Part shown: one piece after another, positions 49,793-58,407 of the stretch
How the letters are laid out: each line of letters begins with the position of its first letter
How positions within the stretch are numbered: position 1 is the first letter of the stretch
From: Agrobacterium tumefaciens
GTDB taxonomy: Bacteria > Pseudomonadota > Alphaproteobacteria > Rhizobiales > Rhizobiaceae
Assembly (NCBI RefSeq): GCF_005221325.1
Contig: NZ_CP039888.1
Location: forward strand, 1,054,001 to 1,118,000
Direction of reading: 5' to 3'
DNA: 64,000 nt
Notes under the pieces: generated by a model
What the model was told of the DNA's origin: nothing
Databases searched by the model: none
What the model saw: only the letters and a program-made list of their open reading frames with translations
Translations under genes and position numbers: made by a program

Positions 49793-50230
49793 TTATGCCG
49801 TGATGTTCTTCAGCGCATGAAGCGCCATGACGTATCCATATGGTCCGAAACCGCAGATCATGCCCTTGGCGGCGGGCGAGACCATTGATTTGTGGCGGAA
49901 TTCTTCCCGTGCATGGATATTGGAGATGTGCACTTCCACGACCGGAGTCGAAATTGCGCGAATGGCGTCGTGCAGGGCGATGGAGGTGTGGCTGTAAGCG
50001 CCGGGGTTGATGACGACACCCGCCGCCCGCTCGCCGGCCTCATGCAGCCAGTCCACAAGCACGCCCTCGTGGTTGGATTGGCGAAATTCCACCGAAAAAC
50101 CGAGATCGGCTCCGGCGGTCACACAATCGTTTTCTATGTCTTTCAGCGTTTTGCCACCGTAGATACCCGGTTCCCGTTTTCCCAGCATGTTGAGATTGGG
50201 GCCGTTGATGACGATGATGATATTGCTCAT
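49793..50230 (-). CDS. aroQ: 3-dehydroquinate dehydratase, type II
   Basis: A 145-residue dodecameric enzyme of the shikimate pathway. It begins [21 protein letters not shown], which contains the catalytic tyrosine and flexible-lid arginine. Active-site segments [25 protein letters not shown] and [16 protein letters not shown] follow. ATG 50230 is the family start; the frame opens 17 codons earlier. The order aroQ-accB-accC is common in bacteria. Confidence 0.95.
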   Translation of the reverse strand: MSNIIIVINGPNLNMLGKREPGIYGGKTLKDIENDCVTAGADLGFSVEFRQSNHEGVLVDWLHEAGERAAGVVINPGAYSHTSIALHDAIRAISTPVVEVHISNIHAREEFRHKSMVSPAAKGMICGFGPYGYVMALHALKNITA

Positions 50231-50282
50231 TCGCGTTTCCATAAGAAAATCAGCGACACCTATAGACTGCGCAGCCTTCAAG

Positions 50283-50316
50283 GAAAAGCCCCTGCAAGCC
50301 CTAAACCGCAGGGGCT
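50283..50316 (-). terminator. terminator of the dsbA-like gene
   Basis: On the minus strand AGCCCCTGC and GCAGGGGCT (plus-strand 50308-50316 and 50287-50295) pair over a 12-base loop and are followed by TTTTCC. It separates dsbA from aroQ. Confidence 0.65.
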
Positions 50317-50355
50317 GCCCCTTATCTCACAGGCAATAAAGGCCTTTCGTCTGAA

Positions 50356-51123
50356 TCACGAGCAGGTGGCTTTACCGCAGCTGCGCATATTGGCGATTTT
50401 TTCCTTCAGCGGGTCCGCACCGACAGCACCGAAAACCGCCTCGTCGCCAACGATATAGGAGGGCGTTCCGGTGATGCCGAGGCTGGTTGCAAGCTTGTAG
50501 GTCTCCTGCACCTGCGCGTCATTGGGGTTTTCCGCCATCGATTTGCGGATATCGGCTTCCTTGAGGCCCAGCGAGGTTGCGACTTCCATGGCGCTGTCCT
50601 CATTGGCCCGTCCACGGCCGCCAAGCAGTGTGCGCTGGAATTCGGCATATTTGGCAGGCGCCAAAAGCTTCACGGCGTTGGAGACGCGGTGTGCGGCAAC
50701 CGATTCCGGCCCGAGGATCGGAAACTCCTTGAGGACGACGCGGACCTTCTTGTCGCCCTTCAGGATATTGTCCATGTCACCCATGGCGCGTTTGCAATAA
50801 CCGCAATTATAGTCGAAAAACTCGACCAGTGTGACGTCGGCGTCGGGATTGCCGAGCGCCATGTCGTATTTCGATTCGAAGATGGCCTTCTTGTTGTCGG
50901 CAACCGCTTCCGCGGCCTTGGCGTTGCGCGAGGCATATTGCTTGCGTTCAAGCGCATCCTGAACCTCGAGCATGATTTCCGGGTTCTCGATCAGATACTG
51001 CTTGATGAACTCGCCCATTTCCTTCTTCTGCTGCTCATCGAGCGCATGCGCGGGCAGGGAGGCGAATACCGTCGAAAGGGCCGTCACGCTGGCGAGAAGG
51101 GTGGAACGGAGAAAATGCGCCAT
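50356..51123 (-). CDS. DsbA-family thiol:disulfide interchange protein, exported
   Basis: A 255-residue periplasmic thioredoxin-fold protein. It has a signal peptide (about residues 1-27, ending LPAHA), an N-terminal helical extension (EQQKKEMGEFIKQYL...), the active site FFDYNCGYCKRAM (CGYC at about residues 119-122) and the cis-proline loop TGTPSYIVGDE. The extension and the CGYC site resemble ScsC or BdbD-like DsbA proteins. ATG 51123 has AGGA six bases upstream; an in-frame ATG at 51135 lacks this. Confidence 0.9.
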   Translation of the reverse strand: MAHFLRSTLLASVTALSTVFASLPAHALDEQQKKEMGEFIKQYLIENPEIMLEVQDALERKQYASRNAKAAEAVADNKKAIFESKYDMALGNPDADVTLVEFFDYNCGYCKRAMGDMDNILKGDKKVRVVLKEFPILGPESVAAHRVSNAVKLLAPAKYAEFQRTLLGGRGRANEDSAMEVATSLGLKEADIRKSMAENPNDAQVQETYKLATSLGITGTPSYIVGDEAVFGAVGADPLKEKIANMRSCGKATCS

Positions 51124-51290
51124 ATCGGTCCTCATTCTGTTCGGCCGCAGCCTCTTGAAATCTTATGAAGGCAATTACCTTACTTTAAGCCAAATGCCAT
51201 ACGGCAAAAATACTTGTCCGCATTATGATCGCATGATTGTGAAGATTGTGATTCTGCGGCAAGTCTCTGAAATATGGTTCAGGAAAGAGC

Positions 51291-52454
51291 ATGCCCTTGA
51301 TTACGATGTCGAAGCGGAGCGCAGTCGAACCCTTTCACGCCATGGACATCCTGGCGGAAGCGAACAGGCGCAGGCAGGCGGGACGCCCCGTCATTTCCAT
51401 GGCGGTCGGCCAGCCTTCCCACCCCGCACCGAAAGCCTCGCTGGCAGCGGCTGAGGCCGCGCTGAAACACGGGCGCATCGGATATACCGACGCGCTCGGC
51501 CTCCGCGAATTGCGCGAGGCGATCGCCGGCCATTACCGGCTGCGCCATCAGGTCGCCATCGATCCGGCCCGCATCGCCGTCACCACCGGTTCGTCAGCCG
51601 CCTTCAATCTTGCCTTCCTCAGCCTGTTCGATGCCGGCGACCATGTTGCCATCGCAAGGCCCGGTTACCCGGCCTATCGCAATATCCTGAAAGCGCTCGG
51701 CCTTAATGTCGTGGAAGTGCCGGTCACGGCCGAAACCGGCTATACGCTGACACCGGCAAGTCTCGAACGCGCGGAAACGAAAGCCGGCTGCAAGCTGAAG
51801 GGCGTGCTTCTGGCAAGCCCGGCCAATCCGACCGGCACGGTGACCGGCCGCGAGGCGCTGAAGCGGCTGGCGAGCTATTGCGAAAGCCGCGACATGGCCT
51901 TCATTTCCGACGAAATCTATCACGGCCTGACCTTTGTCGGCGAGGAAACGAGCGCGCTCGAAATCACCGACAATGCTGTCGTCATCAATTCTTTCTCCAA
52001 ATATTATTGCATGACCGGCTGGCGCATCGGCTGGATGGTGCTGCCCGAAAATCTCGTCCGTCCGGTCGAGTGCCTGGCCCAGAGCCTTTATATCTCCCCG
52101 CCCGAACTCTCGCAGCTTGCGGCGACCGCGGCCTTTTCGGCAGCGGAGGAGCTCGATGTTTACCGGGAAAGCTATCGCACCAACCGCGATTTCCTGATGG
52201 CGCGCCTGCCGGAAATCGGCCTGCCGCTCGCATCCCCGATGGATGGGGCTTTTTACGCCTATGTCGATACCAGCCGTTTTTCCAATGACAGCATGGATTT
52301 CGCCAAGCGCATGCTGGCGGAAATCGACGTGGCGGCGACGCCGGGCATGGATTTCGATCCCGAGGAGGGCCACAGGGCGCTGCGCATTTCCTATGCGGGT
52401 TCGGTATCGGATATTGCCGAGGCGGTGGGACGTATTGCCGGATGGCTGAAATAA
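51291..52454 (+). CDS. class I/II pyridoxal-phosphate aminotransferase
   Basis: A 387-residue fold-type I enzyme. The PLP lysine is about K237 in NSFSKYYCMTGWRIGW. The ASPANPTG (about residues 175-182) and DEIYHGL segments contribute the other cofactor contacts, and the C-terminal LRISYAGS arginine binds the substrate carboxylate. It resembles aspartate/alanine-type aminotransferases, but the specific substrate is not decidable from sequence. It is divergent from the dsbA-like gene. Confidence 0.9.
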   Translation: MPLITMSKRSAVEPFHAMDILAEANRRRQAGRPVISMAVGQPSHPAPKASLAAAEAALKHGRIGYTDALGLRELREAIAGHYRLRHQVAIDPARIAVTTGSSAAFNLAFLSLFDAGDHVAIARPGYPAYRNILKALGLNVVEVPVTAETGYTLTPASLERAETKAGCKLKGVLLASPANPTGTVTGREALKRLASYCESRDMAFISDEIYHGLTFVGEETSALEITDNAVVINSFSKYYCMTGWRIGWMVLPENLVRPVECLAQSLYISPPELSQLAATAAFSAAEELDVYRESYRTNRDFLMARLPEIGLPLASPMDGAFYAYVDTSRFSNDSMDFAKRMLAEIDVAATPGMDFDPEEGHRALRISYAGSVSDIAEAVGRIAGWLK

Positions 52455-52483
52455 GCCACTGGACTGGCTTGGTTCACATGGGA

Positions 52484-53167
52484 TCAGGCGGGTGCGCAGC
52501 TGAAGGTGCTGTTAAACGCCTTTTCGCCCTTTGCGGTGAAGGTCAGCACGCGACCGTTTCCGCGCCGCAGCCAGTCGCGCTGCTGCATGGCTTCCAGCAG
52601 CGAGGCGCCAAGCCCGCCGCCGAGGTGGTGGCGGCGTTCGCTCCAGTCCAGACAATGCAGGCAAACCGGGCGGCGGGCCTTTTCCAGCGGCGAAAGGTCG
52701 ATGCCGAAGCTCGAGAAGAAATCGCGCCCGTCATCCGTCAGCGCTGGATCGTCACCTGATGTCACCAGTCCCTTGGCGATAATGGCGGCAAGCAGCGCCA
52801 CACCGCTTTCCCCGGCCAGATGGTCGTAACAGATGCGCGCTTCACGCAGCGCCTTGTCCTTCGGCCCGGTGCGGACGCGGACCGCGCCCGTGCGTTGTGC
52901 AAGCCCCATCAAGGCTTCCAGAACATGCGCCACATCTTCGCCGGAGAGACGAAAATAACGATGCCGGCCCTGTTTCTCAGCCTTCAGCAATTGTGCCTCT
53001 GAGAGCTTGGCAAGATGCCCGCTGGCAGTCTGCAGGGTCACGCCGGCGGCCTCTGCAAGCTCGCTCGCCGTCAGCGCACGCCCATCCATCAGCGCCGTCA
53101 ATATGTTGGCGCGGGCAGGGTCACCGATCAGGGCGGCGACATTGGCGATAAGAGGTCCATCCTTCAT
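52484..53167 (-). CDS. ArsR family transcriptional regulator
   Basis: The 227-residue protein has an ArsR winged-helix domain (about residues 5-90: ANVAALIGDPARANILTALMDG, then AGVTLQTASGHLAKLSEAQLL). A longer C-terminal domain contains a CLHCLDW motif that could bind metal or sense redox. It starts at ATG 53167, inside an inverted repeat (53166-53189) that is its likely operator. It is divergent from the NIPSNAP/monooxygenase pair, which it probably controls along with itself. Confidence 0.87.
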   Translation of the reverse strand: MKDGPLIANVAALIGDPARANILTALMDGRALTASELAEAAGVTLQTASGHLAKLSEAQLLKAEKQGRHRYFRLSGEDVAHVLEALMGLAQRTGAVRVRTGPKDKALREARICYDHLAGESGVALLAAIIAKGLVTSGDDPALTDDGRDFFSSFGIDLSPLEKARRPVCLHCLDWSERRHHLGGGLGASLLEAMQQRDWLRRGNGRVLTFTAKGEKAFNSTFSCAPA

Positions 53168-53189
53168 ACTTCGACAATAACCGAAGTAT
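53166..53189. promoter_or_regulatory. ArsR operator, overlapping the arsR start codon
   Basis: A perfect inverted repeat of 8-base arms, ATACTTCG and CGAAGTAT (53166-53173, 53182-53189), with an 8-base spacer. The left arm overlaps the arsR start codon (53165-53167). The right arm ends 52 bases before the NIPSNAP gene start. This is the expected form of a dimeric ArsR binding site. Confidence 0.75.
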
Positions 53190-53241
53190 TGATGTGGAGC
53201 AATGGTGTAAAAGGGAGAGATAGAGCACAAGGAGATCAACG

Positions 53242-53568
53242 ATGTTGACCTGTTTCATCCGCTACGAAATCGACCCTTTCAAGGTCGATACCTTCGATCG
53301 ATATGCCCGCAACTGGGGCGAGGCGATCCCGCGCTGCGGGGCTGATCTCATCGGTTATTACGCGCCAAAGGAGGGATCGAGCACGATTGCCTATGGTGTC
53401 TACAACATTGAAAATCTCGCCGCTTACGAAGCCTATAGGGCGCGGCTTGCCGCCGACCCGGCGGGGCGGGAAAATTATGAATTCGCCCGCCGTGAACAAT
53501 TCATCCGCCGCGAGGACCGGCTGTTCCTGCGCCCTGCCTCCACTCCGGGTACGGGAGGCGGGCAATGA
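53242..53568 (+). CDS. NIPSNAP family protein
   Basis: A 108-residue dimeric alpha-beta-barrel-type protein: LTCFIRYEIDPFKVDTFDRYARNW, then the LIGYYAPKEGSSTIAYGVYNIENLAAYEAYRARL core and FLRP end. NIPSNAP proteins have no settled biochemical role. The stop overlaps the start of the next gene (ATGA at 53565). It probably belongs to the ArsR-controlled operon. Confidence 0.88.
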   Translation: MLTCFIRYEIDPFKVDTFDRYARNWGEAIPRCGADLIGYYAPKEGSSTIAYGVYNIENLAAYEAYRARLAADPAGRENYEFARREQFIRREDRLFLRPASTPGTGGGQ

Positions 53569-53930
53569 TCGCCGTCATCTTCGAGGTCTGGCCGGCTGAG
53601 GGCGAAAAACAGCATTATCTCGATATAGCTGCCGGCCTGCGGGCCGAACTCGAAACCATCGATGGTTTCCTGTCCGTCGAGCGGTTTCAGAGCATCAGCA
53701 ATCCGGAAAAGATGCTCTCTCTGTCCTTCTTCCGGGATGAAGAGGCGGTGAGGGCGTGGCGCAACACCCTGCCGCATCGCACAGCGCAAACCCTTGGCCG
53801 AGCCGGCGTCTTTTCCGACTATCGGTTGCGTATTGCGCATGTGATCCGCGATTATGGCCTGCAGGAACGGCAGGAAGCACCAGCCGACAGCTGGAGCGCC
53901 CATCCGGCAGGGGGCCGCGGCTTGGGCTGA
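53565..53930 (+). CDS. antibiotic biosynthesis monooxygenase (ABM) domain protein
   Basis: The 121-residue protein has the ABM fold: IAVIFEVWPAEGEKQHYLDIAAGLRAELETIDGFLSVERFQS, then LSFFRDEEAVRAWRN. Such proteins act as cofactor-free oxygenases or haem-degrading enzymes. It is translationally coupled to NIPSNAP. The C-terminal tail (about residues 100-121) is proline- and glycine-rich and looks unstructured. Confidence 0.85.
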   Translation: MIAVIFEVWPAEGEKQHYLDIAAGLRAELETIDGFLSVERFQSISNPEKMLSLSFFRDEEAVRAWRNTLPHRTAQTLGRAGVFSDYRLRIAHVIRDYGLQERQEAPADSWSAHPAGGRGLG

Positions 53931-54057
53931 GATTTCCAAAATCAGTTTTTCTGTATGCCGCTGCAAGGCTTTCTGGTTCGAACTCGTCTTTGAAACTCGT
54001 TATAGATGGGTCAATGTGGTGCGGGACCACCCGTCGGACTGGACATGGAGAAAAGCG

Positions 54058-54762
54058 ATGTCGGCAGAAAAAGTGGCTATTGTAACGGCAGGCGGCAGCG
54101 GTATGGGCGCGGCTGTGGCGAAACGCCTGGCGGCGGATGGTTACAGGCTCGCGATCCTGTCCTCTTCCGGCAAGGGGGAGGCACTGGCGAAGGAGTTGGG
54201 CGGCATCGGTGTCACCGGCTCCAACCAGTCCAATGACGATCTCCAGCGGTTGACGGACCTGGCGCTCGAGAAATTCGGCCGCATCGACGTGCTGGTGAAC
54301 AGCGCAGGCCACGGCCCACGCGCCTCCATTCTCGATATTACCGACGAACAATGGCACACCGGTCTCGATGTTTACCTGATGAACGTCATTCGCCCGACGC
54401 GGATCATCGCGCCCATCATGGTGAAGCAGAAGGCCGGTGCGATCGTCAACATCTCAACGGCCTGGGCTTTCGAACCCAGCGCCATGTTCCCGACATCGGC
54501 GGTGTTCCGCGCCGGTCTTGCCTCCTACACCAAGATTTTCGCCGATACCTATGCGGCCGACAATGTGCGTATGAACAATGTCCTGCCCGGCTGGATCGAC
54601 AGCCTGCCAGCCACGGAGGAGCGCCGCGACAGCGTGCCGATGCTGCGCTATGGCAAGAGCGAAGAAATCGCCGCCACCGTGGCATTTCTCGCGTCTGAAG
54701 GGGCAGGGTATATTACCGGGCAGAATATCCGGGTCGATGGCGGGCTGACACGGTCTGTCTGA
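54058..54762 (+). CDS. SDR family protein with lost catalytic Tyr/Lys
   Basis: A 234-residue Rossmann-fold protein. The cofactor motif TAGGSGMG (residues 10-17) and the NSAG motif (81-84) are kept, as is the catalytic serine (S133). The YxxxK motif expected at 146 and 150 is T146 and F150 (PTSAVFRAG). Either a different residue does the chemistry, or the protein has lost reductase activity. It lies 127 bases after the ABM gene in the same direction and may belong to the ArsR regulon. A strong terminator follows. Confidence 0.85.
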   Translation: MSAEKVAIVTAGGSGMGAAVAKRLAADGYRLAILSSSGKGEALAKELGGIGVTGSNQSNDDLQRLTDLALEKFGRIDVLVNSAGHGPRASILDITDEQWHTGLDVYLMNVIRPTRIIAPIMVKQKAGAIVNISTAWAFEPSAMFPTSAVFRAGLASYTKIFADTYAADNVRMNNVLPGWIDSLPATEERRDSVPMLRYGKSEEIAATVAFLASEGAGYITGQNIRVDGGLTRSV

Positions 54763-54823
54763 CGGGCGGTTATTTCGACACTCTTTCCTGTGACATCGTC
54801 TGGCGCTCTAGCATCGACAAAAC

Positions 54824-54857
54824 AAAACGCCCGCAACGATGTTGCGGGCGTTTTTCA
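54824..54857. terminator. bidirectional terminator between the SDR gene and rne
   Basis: Perfect arms AAAACGCCCGCAAC (54824-54837) and GTTGCGGGCGTTTT (54841-54854) with a 3-base loop. It is T-flanked on both strands and placed between convergent genes. Confidence 0.9.
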
Positions 54858-54873
54858 TTCAGTGCCGCTTCTC

Positions 54874-57792
54874 TCAGAAGAAGCCTTTGCGCTGCCACCA
54901 GCCACCCTTGCGCGGCTTCGGCTCATCGCCGTCGGGGTTGTTCGCGGGCGAACCGGAAGAGGTGACGACTGGTTCCGAACTGGAGACATTGCTGCCCCGG
55001 TTCGCGCGGGTCTTTTCTTCCGTCGCAGGAGCGTCCGCTTCCGGTGACAGATCGGCCGAGGCTTCAGCGACCTCTTCGATGGCGACATCGACAACAGTCG
55101 CTTCAACGACGGCTGGCTCGATGACTACCCGCTCGACCGTTTCGACGGTTTCAGCCTTCGGCGCCTCTTCGGTTTCGGTCTTGGTTTTCGCCTTGCGGGT
55201 GCGGCGGGGCTTCTTCGGGGCTTCTTCGGCCACGACGTCGGCAACCACGCCTTCCACCACTTCGGCGGCGGTGGCGGTTTCTTCCGTTACGGGCGCTGCG
55301 GCGGAAACCTCTTCGCCTTCCGCGCCTTCACCTTCCGTCTCGCCATCGGTGCCTGCAGCATCGAGAGCATCGTCACGGTTACGGCGGCCGCCACGCTTGC
55401 CGCGACGGCGGCGTTTGCGCTTGCCGTCTTCGTCGGCGTTTGCAGCTTCATTCGCACCGTTTTCGTCGGCATCTGCGCCGGCCTCATCGGTTTCGACGCC
55501 ATCGTCGTCGCCTTCGGCATCGTCGTCTTCCGCGTCATTGCCGGACTGGCCATCGAGCGCACCATTCTGCTCGTTCTGGCCACCCTTGCCACGACGGCGG
55601 CGGCGACGCTTGCGCTTGCGCTTGCCGTCCTCGCCATTGTCGCCCTGCGGCTGCTGGCGTGGTTGGGTGCTCTCGGCCTTGACGATTTCTTCCTCGTCTT
55701 CGTCCTCTTCCACCTCGATGACGATATCGTCTTCTTCTTCGACGAAGTTCGGCAGCATCTGGATGAGGCTTTCGATCTTCACCGGATTTTCGACGGCTTC
55801 GCCGCGATCGATGGCGAAATGCTGCGCCCCGACGCTGGAATCGGCGGCGATGATGATCGCCACGCCGAAGCGGCCTTCATAATCAACGATCGAGCCGCGC
55901 TTGTGGTTGAGCAGGTAAAGCGCCGTTTCCGGCGTGCAGCGCACGGTGATGTTGTGGGTGGTGTTGCGCAGCAGATATTCCTCGACGCCGCGCAGTACAT
56001 GCAGCGCGATGGAGGATTCCGAACGCACATGGCCCGTGCCGCCGCAATGCTGGCAGACCTGTGTGGTCGATTCCAGCACCGAAGCGCGGATACGCTGGCG
56101 CGACATTTCCAGAAGGCCGAAATGCGAGATACGGCCGACCTGGATGCGCGCGCGGTCGTTCTTCAGGCAATCCTTGAGCTTTTTCTCGACAGAGCGGTTG
56201 TTGCGCTTTTCTTCCATGTCGATGAAGTCGATGACGACAAGACCGGCAAGGTCGCGCAGACGCAGCTGGCGCGCCACTTCTTCCGCAGCCTCTAGGTTGG
56301 TCGTCAGCGCGGTTTCCTCGATGGAATGCTCGCGGGTCGAACGACCGGAGTTGACGTCGATCGAAACCAGCGCTTCCGTCTGGTTGATGATGAGGTAGCC
56401 GCCCGACTTCAGCGTGACCTGCGGCTGCAGCATCCGGTCGAGCTGGGCTTCAATGCCGGAGCGCGAGAAGATCGGGTGAATGTCGCGGTAAGGCTGAACC
56501 ACCTTAGCGTGGCTCGGCATCAGCATCTTCATGAAGTCTTTCGCTTCACGATAGCCTTCCTCGCCGGAAACGATGATCTCGCCGATATCCTTGTTATAAA
56601 GGTCGCGGATCGAGCGCTTGATCAGCGAGCCTTCCTCGTAAACGAGGCAAGGAGCTGTGGAGTTCAGCGTCAGCGAGCGGACGTTTTCCCACAGGCGCAT
56701 CAGATATTCGAAGTCGCGCTTGATCTCGACGCGGGTGCGGTTGGCGCCTGCGGTACGCAGAATGACGCCCATGCCCTGCGGAACCTCCAGATCGCGCGCG
56801 ATTTCCTTCAGGCGCTTGCGGTCGGTCGGCTGGGTGATCTTGCGAGAAATGCCGCCGCCACGCGCCGTATTCGGCATCAGCACGGAATAACGGCCGGCAA
56901 GCGACAGATAGGTGGTGAGTGCGGCACCCTTGTTGCCACGTTCTTCCTTGGCAACCTGCACCAGAAGAATCTGGCGGCGCTTGATCACTTCCTGGATGCG
57001 ATACTGCTTGCGCGGCTTGCGGGCGACGCGATCGGGAACTTCTTCCATGGCGTCTTCGGCGCCAACGGATTCGATCACTTCCTTTTCGTGATGATCGTCA
57101 TCATCGTCGTCGTCATCATCGTCATTACCGCGACGAAGACCTTCGACTTCTTCGGAAATCGTATCGGTATCGACCATTGCGGCCATTTCGCCGCCGGTGC
57201 TGCCGTCGTCTTCGGAGGATGCCTCGGCTGCGATTTCTTCAGCTGTCTTCTTCTTGGCGCGGGGGCGGCGAACGCGCTTCTTCGGCTTTTCTTCCTCAGC
57301 GGGCGCTTCTTCCGCGACGGTCTCGACAGCCGTTTCCTCAGAAACCGCTTCCACGACGGGTGCAGCTTCTTCCGTGACAACGGCCTCAGTGGTTTCGCTT
57401 GCGGAAACAATGCCGACATCCGGCTGATCCACCTGCGACAGGTCGATCATCGGCGCGCCGGGCTCGGGCGCATCGGCCGATTCGAAATCGTCGCTGCGGC
57501 GATGATCCTCGGCTTCCGCCTTCAAGAGGGCCTGACGGTCAGCAAGCGGAATCTGGTAATAATCCGGATGGATTTCCGCAAAGGCGAGAAAGCCGTGGCG
57601 ATTTCCACCGTAGTCAACGAAGGCCGCCTGAAGGGAAGGCTCAACGCGCGTAACCTTGGCAAGGTAAATATTGCCGCGGATCTGTTTCTTGTGTTCCGAT
57701 TCAAAATCGAATTCTTCGATCCGGTTCCCACGGACAACGACTACGCGTGTCTCCTCTTCGTGGGAGGCGTCGATAAGCATTTTGTCTGCCAT
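54874..57792 (-). CDS. rne: ribonuclease E
   Basis: A 972-residue endonuclease and degradosome scaffold. The S1 domain (about residues 35-90 and resuming at about 263) is split by a 170-residue acidic, low-complexity insertion with ten aspartates in a row (224-233; DNA 57094-57123). The catalytic region includes the 5' sensor and DNase I-like domain with SIDVNSGRS and VVIDFIDM. The zinc-link VCQHCGGTGH then joins the tetramer. The C-terminal 320 residues are low-complexity, alternating acidic and arginine-rich (RKRRRRR) patches that bind RNA and partners. Confidence 0.95.
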   Translation of the reverse strand: MADKMLIDASHEEETRVVVVRGNRIEEFDFESEHKKQIRGNIYLAKVTRVEPSLQAAFVDYGGNRHGFLAFAEIHPDYYQIPLADRQALLKAEAEDHRRSDDFESADAPEPGAPMIDLSQVDQPDVGIVSASETTEAVVTEEAAPVVEAVSEETAVETVAEEAPAEEEKPKKRVRRPRAKKKTAEEIAAEASSEDDGSTGGEMAAMVDTDTISEEVEGLRRGNDDDDDDDDDDHHEKEVIESVGAEDAMEEVPDRVARKPRKQYRIQEVIKRRQILLVQVAKEERGNKGAALTTYLSLAGRYSVLMPNTARGGGISRKITQPTDRKRLKEIARDLEVPQGMGVILRTAGANRTRVEIKRDFEYLMRLWENVRSLTLNSTAPCLVYEEGSLIKRSIRDLYNKDIGEIIVSGEEGYREAKDFMKMLMPSHAKVVQPYRDIHPIFSRSGIEAQLDRMLQPQVTLKSGGYLIINQTEALVSIDVNSGRSTREHSIEETALTTNLEAAEEVARQLRLRDLAGLVVIDFIDMEEKRNNRSVEKKLKDCLKNDRARIQVGRISHFGLLEMSRQRIRASVLESTTQVCQHCGGTGHVRSESSIALHVLRGVEEYLLRNTTHNITVRCTPETALYLLNHKRGSIVDYEGRFGVAIIIAADSSVGAQHFAIDRGEAVENPVKIESLIQMLPNFVEEEDDIVIEVEEDEDEEEIVKAESTQPRQQPQGDNGEDGKRKRKRRRRRRGKGGQNEQNGALDGQSGNDAEDDDAEGDDDGVETDEAGADADENGANEAANADEDGKRKRRRRGKRGGRRNRDDALDAAGTDGETEGEGAEGEEVSAAAPVTEETATAAEVVEGVVADVVAEEAPKKPRRTRKAKTKTETEEAPKAETVETVERVVIEPAVVEATVVDVAIEEVAEASADLSPEADAPATEEKTRANRGSNVSSSEPVVTSSGSPANNPDGDEPKPRKGGWWQRKGFF

Positions 57793-58407
57793 GTAAGCTG
57801 TGCTCCTCGGCGCAGCCTTGTTTTATACGAGAACAGGCCCGCCACATGGACGAGCCTTTCATATGAGTGCAAGGATGTGCCGGAAATGAAGTCTCCAGCC
57901 GGGCCTCTGTAAACTGGCAGCATCCGGACCGACGGCGAGGCGCTTGGCCTGCTCCTGGTATCCGGTTCATGTGAAAACTGCTGCGACATCATTGGCCAGG
58001 CGGAACGACAATAATATATAGACCCCTTGGGGTCCGATGAATTTGCTCTCCTCAGAGCGGCGGTGGCAACGCCACCGGGTAGGTCTCCGGCCACGGCCGG
58101 AATTGATCGAGTTTCAGGATAAATGTAACGACGGCAGATGATTGCCCGATGTGCAGCGCCAGCGTCTTTTTCGATTGGCAGCCGGCGGGCATCTATCCCG
58201 TCAACACTTTTAACCCTCCTCCATGTTGTATGTTTTCTCTGTCATAATAGCAATAGGCTGGCTAAATATGCCATATTATTGGTGGAATTTCCGAGTTAAC
58301 AATTGGTTCACCAAGGCCTGCGATTGTGGGGCGCAAAGGCGCAAATTGTCGTACGGCGTGGTTGAAACGGCACCGTTACCGGCGTTTTTCCGCGCTGTTT
58401 ATCGAAA
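57793..58407. other. divergent rne/amiC control region with structured leader
   Basis: The 615 bases hold both promoters. On the rne strand, CTATAT at plus 58016-58021 is a good -10 and would give a leader of about 215 bases. Just upstream lies the inverted repeat GACCCC-TT-GGGGTC (58021-58034). Further upstream are two perfect hairpins: CGGTGGC/GCCACCG (58061-58077) and CCGGCC/GGCCGG (58087-58100). A 62-codon plus-strand frame (58223-58411) lacks support. RNase E genes elsewhere autoregulate through long 5' leaders, so a role is likely but unproven. Confidence 0.55.

Noticed and set aside
56326..57912. Plus-strand open frame of 528 codons opposite rne
   Set aside because: Shadow of rne; product composition mirrors the antisense of the low-complexity insertion.
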